From an uncultured bacterium (GTDB lineage Bacteria; Cyanobacteriota; Vampirovibrionia; Gastranaerophilales; Gastranaerophilaceae): a stretch of DNA of 5,568 bases. Under the pieces are notes generated by a model. That model was given only the letters and a program-made list of their open reading frames with translations. It did no database searches and was not told the origin of the DNA. The DNA is taken from positions 1-5,568 of the forward strand of contig USGC01000122.1 in NCBI GenBank assembly GCA_900554095.1. The letters run 5' to 3'. Below are positions 1 to 3,916 of this stretch, in pieces. The translations under genes and the position numbers were made by a program. The number at the start of each line of letters is the position of its first letter. Within the stretch, counting starts at the first letter, position 1.

Positions 1-1
1 T

Positions 2-247
2 AACGCGATGAAAGATAAAGGCGTTCCTGTTCTTCTCGGACACGCCGGGAAAATAGTAGATAAACTGCTCGGAAACGACGATCTCGGGATTATTCCGAAT
101 AACGATATGGGGTGGCGTTATTGGTACGGCGGATTTCCGAAAGAAGACGTAATAAACTTCGTGCAGCTGCGCGACGGGAATGCTGATGAAGTTATAAAAA
201 ATGCCACTTGGTTTGAACTGAATCAAGTGGAATTGGCAAACGAATAA
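2..247 (+). CDS. 3' end of an unrecognised protein (partial, start outside window)
   Basis: The frame is open from the first bases of the window (Asn-Ala precede the ATG at 8), so this is most likely the C-terminal 81 residues of a longer protein; the ATG at 8 has no visible ribosome site in the few bases available. The visible part starts with a hydrophobic strand and Gly-His (VPVLLGHAGK), then an acidic stretch, a Trp/Tyr-rich patch (MGWRYWYGGF) and an acidic helical tail ending in LANE. The soluble composition shows no membrane segment. I do not recognise the family and assign no function. GC-richer codons (CTC, CGC, GCG, AAC) resemble the alpha-galactosidase at the other end and differ from the AT-rich genes next to it, so it is probably resident chromosome rather than part of the island. 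It is followed by a terminator-like hairpin. Confidence 0.7.
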   Translation, partial: NAMKDKGVPVLLGHAGKIVDKLLGNDDLGIIPNNDMGWRYWYGGFPKEDVINFVQLRDGNADEVIKNATWFELNQVELANE

Positions 248-251
248 TACG

Positions 252-290
252 AAAAAGCGGCTACAAATCGTAGTCGCTTGACTGCTTTTC
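252..290 (+). terminator. Probable terminator of the upstream gene
   Basis: An eight-pair stem, GCGGCTAC (257-264) with GTAGTCGC (270-277), one G-T pair and a five-base loop, begins ten bases after the upstream stop codon. It is flanked by AAAAGC and GCTTTT, which can extend the pairing loosely. The T-tract (TTTT at 286-289) is short and lies nine bases beyond the main stem, so it is weaker than a textbook rho-independent terminator. Its two ends resemble those of the terminator at 3688-3722. Confidence 0.5.
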
Positions 291-325
291 GGCAAAATTC
301 TCTGTTATTTTTCAAAAAGTGGTTT

Positions 326-382
326 TATAACCCGCTATAACCCCTTGACAAATTTCAATAAAGGGGTTATAATGGGGTTACT
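326..382. promoter_or_regulatory. Four-box symmetric operator over the promoter
   Basis: TATAACCC occurs at 326-333 and again at 336-344 (TATAACCCC). The reverse complement GGGGTTATA is at 363-371, followed by GGGGTTAct at 374-382. Boxes within an arm are 10 and 11 bases apart, about one helical turn, and the two arms mirror each other around base 354. The inner boxes touch the -35 element and cover part of the -10, while the outer right box covers the likely start site. This is the layout expected for a cooperatively bound repressor. The repeats are directly visible; the regulatory role is inferred, and no obvious DNA-binding regulator is encoded in the window. Confidence 0.65.
345..373 (+). 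promoter_or_regulatory. Consensus sigma-70/sigma-A promoter of the ATPase operon
   Basis: A perfect -35 TTGACA (345-350) and a perfect -10 TATAAT (368-373) are separated by exactly 17 bases. Transcription should start near 380, giving a leader of about 45 bases before the ATG at 427. So perfect a promoter would be strong if unregulated; the boxes overlapping both elements suggest tight repression. Confidence 0.9.
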
Positions 383-426
383 ATTGAAGGTCAGTCATTA
401 ATATTAAAAAAATTGAGGAGAAACAG

Positions 427-1626
427 ATGGTTATTGAATTTGATCATTTTAATAAAAGTACATTATGTTATTTCGTAAGACGGATTAATGCTGGGATAGC
501 CGCAGATAAGAGTGATAGGAGAGTTAATTTGATAATGAAATCAGATTTCTTTTCCGCGCCAGAAGTAATTGCACCTTTAGCTGGGCTTATTGATAAATTA
601 AAAGAAAAAGGCTTTAATATAAAGATAGAATTTAATGAAAACCAATTAAGCAGTAGTGGAATTAACAGCCCGTTCACAGTAGAAAACAATGAATACGAGT
701 TGTTGTCGCCGATGTATAAGGTGTGGAAATACAGTGATGCTGATGAAGTTTATAAAATTGTGACTGCACTCGTGAAATTTTTAAATTGTAAAGCTATCTG
801 TGCAAAAGGAGTTGTAGAAGCTTTTGAGTGGACGGTTAATGAGGTGATGGACAATGTTATTCAACACTCTCATTCAACTTATGGATATATAGTATGTACT
901 GTAACAAGCAATTTACATGCTTCTATTGCCATCTACGATAATGGCATAGGAATATTACAGTCATTTCAAAATAGTAAATATAGATTTGGATCGGCTAAAG
1001 AAGCTATAATGGCGGCAATGAGGGAAAATACTACAAGCAATCCAAAGGTCGGGCAAGGTAATGGTTTGTGGGGAATGTCTAAATTAATTGAAAATAACCA
1101 TGGAAATCTAAGTATTACATCAAGCAATGCGATTGTATCTATTGATGATAAAAATCAAATTTATCAAAAAGAAGTTAAAATGATAATAAATACAATACCA
1201 CAAATTTCTGTTGGCACTTTGGTGGATTTTCAATTTCAGTGTAACAATGAAATTGATATCAAGGAGGTATTTGGGGCAAATTATGTTTTTACAAATTTAA
1301 ATTTGGAACAAATGGAAGATGAAAAGAATCAGATTTTTATCAATGTAAAAGAATTTAGTTTTGGATGCGCAACCAGAAAGGCTGGGGAAATGGCAAGAAT
1401 TTTTACAATAAATTGTGCCACACAATCAAATATGCAACAGCAGATTATTATTGATTTTTCAGGTGTTAGTATTGTTGCATCTTCATTTGCTGATGAGTAT
1501 TTAGGAAAGTTGATACAACATTTTGGATTTATACAGTTTAATAATCTGTTTCGAATAGTTAATATAAATGAAAGCAACATGGCTATTATAAACCGTTCAA
1601 TTATGCAAAGAATTAGTGAACAATAA
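427..1626 (+). CDS. GHKL ATPase with STAS-like (DUF4325-type) C-terminal domain
   Basis: This 399-residue soluble protein has three parts. Residues about 30-75 form strand-helix-strand and look STAS-like. Residues about 125-270 are a GHKL/HATPase fold with an N-box (Glu139, Asn143, His147 in NEVMDNVIQHS), a G1 box (DNGIGI, 171-176) and a glycine-rich lid (GQGNGLWGM, 209-217). Residues about 305-395 resemble DUF4325, with IIDFSGV (341-347) and ASSFADEYLGKL (351-362), where a Ser pair (352-353) sits roughly where SpoIIAA-type anti-sigma antagonists carry their phosphorylated serine. GHKL proteins bind ATP and act as kinases or conformational switches; an RsbW/SpoIIAB-like role on the attached STAS-like domain is inference. 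No histidine-kinase dimerisation domain or membrane segment is seen. The start is set by GAGGAG (415-420) six bases before the ATG. It leads the operon, with 18 bases to the next gene. Its AT-rich codons differ from the flanking genes. Confidence 0.85.
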   Translation: MVIEFDHFNKSTLCYFVRRINAGIAADKSDRRVNLIMKSDFFSAPEVIAPLAGLIDKLKEKGFNIKIEFNENQLSSSGINSPFTVENNEYELLSPMYKVWKYSDADEVYKIVTALVKFLNCKAICAKGVVEAFEWTVNEVMDNVIQHSHSTYGYIVCTVTSNLHASIAIYDNGIGILQSFQNSKYRFGSAKEAIMAAMRENTTSNPKVGQGNGLWGMSKLIENNHGNLSITSSNAIVSIDDKNQIYQKEVKMIINTIPQISVGTLVDFQFQCNNEIDIKEVFGANYVFTNLNLEQMEDEKNQIFINVKEFSFGCATRKAGEMARIFTINCATQSNMQQQIIIDFSGVSIVASSFADEYLGKLIQHFGFIQFNNLFRIVNINESNMAIINRSIMQRISEQ

Positions 1627-1644
1627 AATTTAGGAGAGATATTT

Positions 1645-2253
1645 ATGAATAGAGATGAACTTATGCAAAATTATTGGAACTATTACCTCCTGTTAGAAAA
1701 TAAGTTCGATAATATGTTAAAATATGTAATGCTAAAAGAGGATAATTTTGATACTTATTCTTATGAGTTATCTTGTCAACTGTTGCAAATTGGTTCCGAA
1801 CTCGATGTTGTGATGAAAGGCGTGTGTGGGTTTGGTTTGAATGAGCGCAAAAATATTGCCGACTATTGTCCTGAGATTATAAATCTGTTCCCATTGTTAA
1901 AAAGTCAAGAAGTAAAAGTGATTGGACTTGAAAATAATATAAAACCATATGAAACGTGGGATAATTCAAAGCCGAAAGAGTTATTTTGGTGGAAAGCATA
2001 TAATGATGTTAAGCATGCACGTACAGAACACATGAAAAAAGCATCCCTAAAAAATGTAGTATATGCTTTAGCGGGGTTGTATATTATGGAGCAATACTGG
2101 TTAAAAAATATTACCAATATATCGAATGAAATAGATTTTCCCGATAAAAGTTCTGAGATATTTTCGTTGTTAAATTGGAGAACGAAATATACATCATTAA
2201 AAGATGTGTTTTTAGAACAAACAGAAGAAGGGGAAGTTATATTTGGCGGATAA
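1645..2253 (+). CDS. HEPN-like helical protein, unknown function
   Basis: This 202-residue, mostly helical, soluble protein has no signal peptide or membrane segment. The most telling stretch is residues 114-128 (F-W-W-K-A-Y-N-D-V-K-H-A-R-T-E), followed by a long helix with Ala-Leu-Ala-Gly-Leu (141-145). Tyr-Asn-x-x-Lys-His ahead of such a helix recalls HEPN-type helical bundles, many of which are RNases or nucleotide-modifying enzymes in toxin and abortive-infection systems. A canonical Arg-x4-6-His motif is not clear: Arg126 and His129 are too close, so catalytic activity cannot be assumed. Ribosome site AGGAGAG (1632-1638) lies seven bases before the ATG, and the gene starts 18 bases after the ATPase stop with no terminator between, so the two are surely co-transcribed. 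Function could be effector or partner of the ATPase; both are inference. It could equally be an uncharacterised DUF family. Confidence 0.75.
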   Translation: MNRDELMQNYWNYYLLLENKFDNMLKYVMLKEDNFDTYSYELSCQLLQIGSELDVVMKGVCGFGLNERKNIADYCPEIINLFPLLKSQEVKVIGLENNIKPYETWDNSKPKELFWWKAYNDVKHARTEHMKKASLKNVVYALAGLYIMEQYWLKNITNISNEIDFPDKSSEIFSLLNWRTKYTSLKDVFLEQTEEGEVIFGG

Positions 2254-2311
2254 AGCAAAGAATCGATAAGAGCTTTTTGAAGAAAAACTAAATGATGAAC
2301 TATTAAAATAG
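2243..2311 (+). pseudogene. Short reading frame with one in-frame stop (possible decayed small gene)
   Basis: A frame opening at TTG (2243) overlaps the end of the preceding gene by 11 bases and has a purine-rich ribosome-like stretch (AGAAGGGGAAG, 2226-2236) before it, an arrangement typical of translational coupling. It reads LADKAKNR, a TAA at 2267-2269, then ELFEEKLNDELLK and TAG. The two halves stay in one frame and have the charged, helical composition of a real protein tail, so a Gln or Lys codon may have mutated to TAA. It may be the remnant of a third operon gene, or chance in AT-rich DNA. Confidence 0.3.
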
Positions 2312-2409
2312 TTTAAATTTCAAGGTCTGTAAGGCAAACGTGATGCTAATTCATGTGTGGTCGGCGGTATTAATAATATTAGGTTGTAGAGTTAAAGAAT
2401 ATTTTGATT

Positions 2410-2994
2410 ATGAAATCAGTTATTATTTTTGAAAATGAAAGAATGCGAATCTTCAAGGGTAAAACAGAAAGAATTTATTTGATTTTAACAGGCTCAGGAG
2501 GCTCACTCGATGGCTATAATGATAAGTATAATGTTATAGCCAATAATAAAGTAAATGAATTTAATGCTTGGGTTATAGTTGTAGCGGTAAATTGTGGTGA
2601 ATTAAGTATTGGTGAGACATTAATAAAGGATGCATTTTTGAAGTTTGATGAGTTAACGAATAGTAATCACGATGATTATGATGTGTACTGTTTCGGCCAG
2701 TCTTTAGGCGGTTGTATACTGTGTGTATGGGCTTATAAATTTAATTGTATTAAGAAAATAGTTGCCGTTAACCCAGGTTTAACAAAACACTTTAATGAGA
2801 TTTTAAAGTGTATAGAAAAAACATTGGCAAAAATAACAATTGTCGTTGGAACACTTGATAAAAGCTATGAAAAATCAAAAGAATTGTCTAAAACAAAAGT
2901 TGAGGTAATTTATATTGATGGGGTTGGACATTCTTTTATAAATCAGTATGAGCAAGTGTTTATTGAGTGCGCTAATTTATTGGAGAAAAATTAA
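2410..2994 (+). CDS. Small alpha/beta-hydrolase
   Basis: This 194-residue soluble protein has the order of an alpha/beta-hydrolase. An early strand and Gly-rich loop (YLILTGSGGS) probably form the oxyanion-hole side. The nucleophile elbow is G-Q-S-L-G-G with Ser98, the likely acid is Asp150 in VVGTLDKS, and the catalytic His is His174 in GVGHSF near the C-terminus. With little room for a cap domain, it is shorter than most esterases and resembles minimal YqiA/DUF-type serine hydrolases. Substrate is unknown: an ester, thioester or peptide is possible. The ATG at 2410 is chosen because the residues after it lead directly into the first strand; a TTG at 2404 in the same frame is the alternative. 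Neither start has a good ribosome site (only AGAG at 2388-2391), so translation may be weak. It lies 156 bases after the HEPN-like gene, same strand, with no strong terminator or clear promoter between, so it may share the transcript. Confidence 0.8.
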   Translation: MKSVIIFENERMRIFKGKTERIYLILTGSGGSLDGYNDKYNVIANNKVNEFNAWVIVVAVNCGELSIGETLIKDAFLKFDELTNSNHDDYDVYCFGQSLGGCILCVWAYKFNCIKKIVAVNPGLTKHFNEILKCIEKTLAKITIVVGTLDKSYEKSKELSKTKVEVIYIDGVGHSFINQYEQVFIECANLLEKN

Positions 2995-3024
2995 AAAAAC
3001 AGCAAATCAAAATCGGAGTAGAAA

Positions 3025-3381
3025 ATGAATATTCAGAATGAGCTTTTACAAGTTCAAAAAGAAATAACCGAACTACCGGCGGGGTATATCTCGAAGAAAA
3101 TTATAAACGGCAAAACGAGATATTATCTGCAATGGACAGAGAATGGCAAAAAGAAAAGTAAATATGTCGATGATGCGATTGTAGACGATTTGCGCGCGAA
3201 GATAGAAAGAAGAAGAGAGCTTCAAAAGAGAGAAAAGGAGCTTACTTTTATGCTTCCCAAACCGCAGACAACAGAGAAACATGAAGAAGAAAAACACGTT
3301 TTCAAAACCGATGTAATGCTCGGAGAAAACTTAAAAAATTATGTTCAGACAGTTGCAAATTACAAAAAGAGAAATCTTTAA
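3025..3381 (+). CDS. Truncated N-terminal part of a DUF6788/AAA-ATPase-type protein
   Basis: The 118 residues begin with a helix, then the characteristic LPAGYISKKIINGK and RYYLQWTENGKKKSKY (residues 17-47), followed by a charged coiled helix to about residue 75. I recall this N-terminal pattern as DUF6788, found in Clostridia at the front of ATP-binding proteins whose next part starts KTDVxxGExL...YKKRxCF before a P-loop ATPase. Here the linker KTDVMLGENLKNY (94-106) and ANYKKRNL are present, but the frame stops at 3381 before any P-loop. In the other frame the same bases read TKREIFN, closer to the family, so a one-base frameshift near 3370-3376 is likely. Ribosome site GGAG (3015-3018) is intact, six bases before the ATG. 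It is probably a non-functional stub rather than part of the operon. The family name is from memory; the truncation is visible. Confidence 0.65.
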   Translation: MNIQNELLQVQKEITELPAGYISKKIINGKTRYYLQWTENGKKKSKYVDDAIVDDLRAKIERRRELQKREKELTFMLPKPQTTEKHEEEKHVFKTDVMLGENLKNYVQTVANYKKRNL

Positions 3382-3382
3382 C

Positions 3383-3568
3383 GTAAGGAAGAAGACGGAT
3401 TCAGGAATAACGGAGCAGGGAAAATACAGCGGCAGATTCGCGCTAACTGATTTGCTTGTGTGTGGAGAATGCGGGAGTCCTTATCGAAGAAAGACGTACA
3501 GTAAAAAAAGGTGTGTTTTTCTTTTTGGCAGTTCCCGAACAGGGAACTGCCGACAGTGTCGTCAGTGA
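3383..3568 (+). pseudogene. Large serine recombinase fragment (zinc-ribbon region)
   Basis: In the frame that begins just after the truncated protein, residues encoded at about 3383-3508 read RKKTDSGITEQGKYSG, then RFALTDLLVCGECGSPYRR and KTYSKK. This is the pattern of the zinc-ribbon segment of large serine recombinases (..GLLVCGECGxPYRR..W..). The first Cys-x2-Cys pair is present, but the expected GKK.IVWRC and second Cys pair are missing because unrelated repeat DNA follows. The N-terminal resolvase catalytic domain with its nucleophilic serine is not in the window, so it cannot work. The frame happens to run on through the palindromic element to a TGA at 3566-3568. It shows that integrase-borne DNA once occupied this spot. 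Confidence 0.7.
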
Positions 3569-3656
3569 CGCTCGGCGAGGAAGCAAAAAAAAGCAAGGAT
3601 AAACAACGCCTCGCTATTCCGTCGCTGTGCTCCTTACGAGTCTGTCAGGGGCAGCC
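3527..3656. repeat. Palindrome-rich element, imperfect long inverted repeat
   Basis: The element opens with a perfect ten-pair hairpin, GGCAGTTCCC (3527-3536) and GGGAACTGCC (3542-3551), loop five bases. Beyond it the arms pair over distance: CTGCC-GACAG (3547-3556) with CTGTC (3642-3646) and GGCAG (3650-3654); TCGT (3559-3562) with ACGA (3636-3639); GACG (3567-3570) with CGTC (3620-3623); GCGAGG (3575-3580) with CCTCGC (3609-3614), around an A-rich 28-base loop. Three short palindromes, each centred on a G, also lie side by side at 3551-3579. It replaces the end of the recombinase fragment. It resembles a dispersed, non-coding palindromic repeat; no coding function is seen. It is not a terminator: no T-tract follows either strand's hairpin. 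Confidence 0.6.
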
Positions 3657-3659
3657 ATC

Positions 3660-3683
3660 TTTGTAGTACGAAAAAGCTACAAA
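3660..3683. repeat. Short hairpin upstream of terminator
   Basis: TTTGTAG (3660-3666) is the exact reverse complement of CTACAAA (3677-3683), with a ten-base loop. It has no T-tract and directly precedes the terminator at 3688. Part of it (3667-3683) matches the region just after the first gene (248-267). Confidence 0.5.
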
Positions 3684-3687
3684 ACAG

Positions 3688-3722
3688 AAAAAGCACAAGA
3701 TATAGTAGTCTTGTGCTTTTTT
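3688..3722. terminator. Strong bidirectional rho-independent terminator
   Basis: AAAAGCACAAGA (3689-3700) pairs perfectly with TCTTGTGCTTTT (3709-3720) around an eight-base loop, twelve pairs in all. Six T run on the plus strand (3717-3722), and the A-run at 3688-3692 gives a T-run on the minus strand. It isolates the alpha-galactosidase from anything upstream, ending the island transcript. Confidence 0.85.
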
Positions 3723-3730
3723 GTTGTCTA

Positions 3731-3856
3731 TATATGTTAAAACAAAATCACAAATTTGTCAATAATCTAATGCGAAAAAATCGCCAAAAAACCCTTAAAC
3801 GCACGTATTGCAATATAAAAAGCAATAAATCTGCAACTTTTTGCAACATGAATACA
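3731..3856. promoter_or_regulatory. AT-rich leader with candidate regulator boxes upstream of the GH36 promoter
   Basis: The stretch is non-coding. It holds a ten-base palindrome ACAAATTTGT (3750-3759), the palindrome ATTGCAAT (3807-3814), and a direct repeat of TGCAAC at 3832-3837 and 3842-3847, ten bases apart and ending ten bases before the -35. Direct repeats in phase, just upstream of the -35, are the usual position for an AraC-type sugar-responsive activator. That assignment is inference; no regulator gene is in the window. Confidence 0.35.
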
Positions 3857-3885
3857 TTGACTTACATAGCAAAGTTTGTTACAAT
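3857..3885 (+). promoter_or_regulatory. Sigma-70/sigma-A promoter of the alpha-galactosidase
   Basis: The -35 TTGACT (3857-3862) and -10 TACAAT (3880-3885) each differ from consensus at one base and are spaced 17 bases apart. The start point would be near 3892, leaving a leader of about 25 bases that contains the ribosome site AAGGCGG (3904-3910). Confidence 0.8.
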
Positions 3886-3916
3886 TTAAAGCATAAAAGG
3901 GAAAAGGCGGCTAACT

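Noticed and set aside
324..351. Possible divergent minus-strand promoter (TTGTCA, 16 bases, TATAAA on the minus strand)
   Set aside because: It arises from the symmetry of the operator boxes, and no gene on the minus strand lies downstream of it; it would only run antisense into the first gene.
2298..2320. AACTAT/ATAGTT hairpin before the hydrolase gene as a terminator
   Set aside because: It has only six A/T-rich pairs followed by TTTAAATTT; too weak to call, so read-through into the hydrolase remains likely.
3527..3551. Hairpin GGCAGTTCCC/GGGAACTGCC as a terminator
   Set aside because: The stem is strong, but on the plus strand it is followed by GACAGTGTCG, and on the minus strand by an A-run; no T-tract follows in either direction.
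3527..3656. CRISPR array or tRNA in the palindrome-rich stretch
   Set aside because: There is no repeated unit with regular spacers, and no cloverleaf with T-loop and acceptor stem could be drawn.
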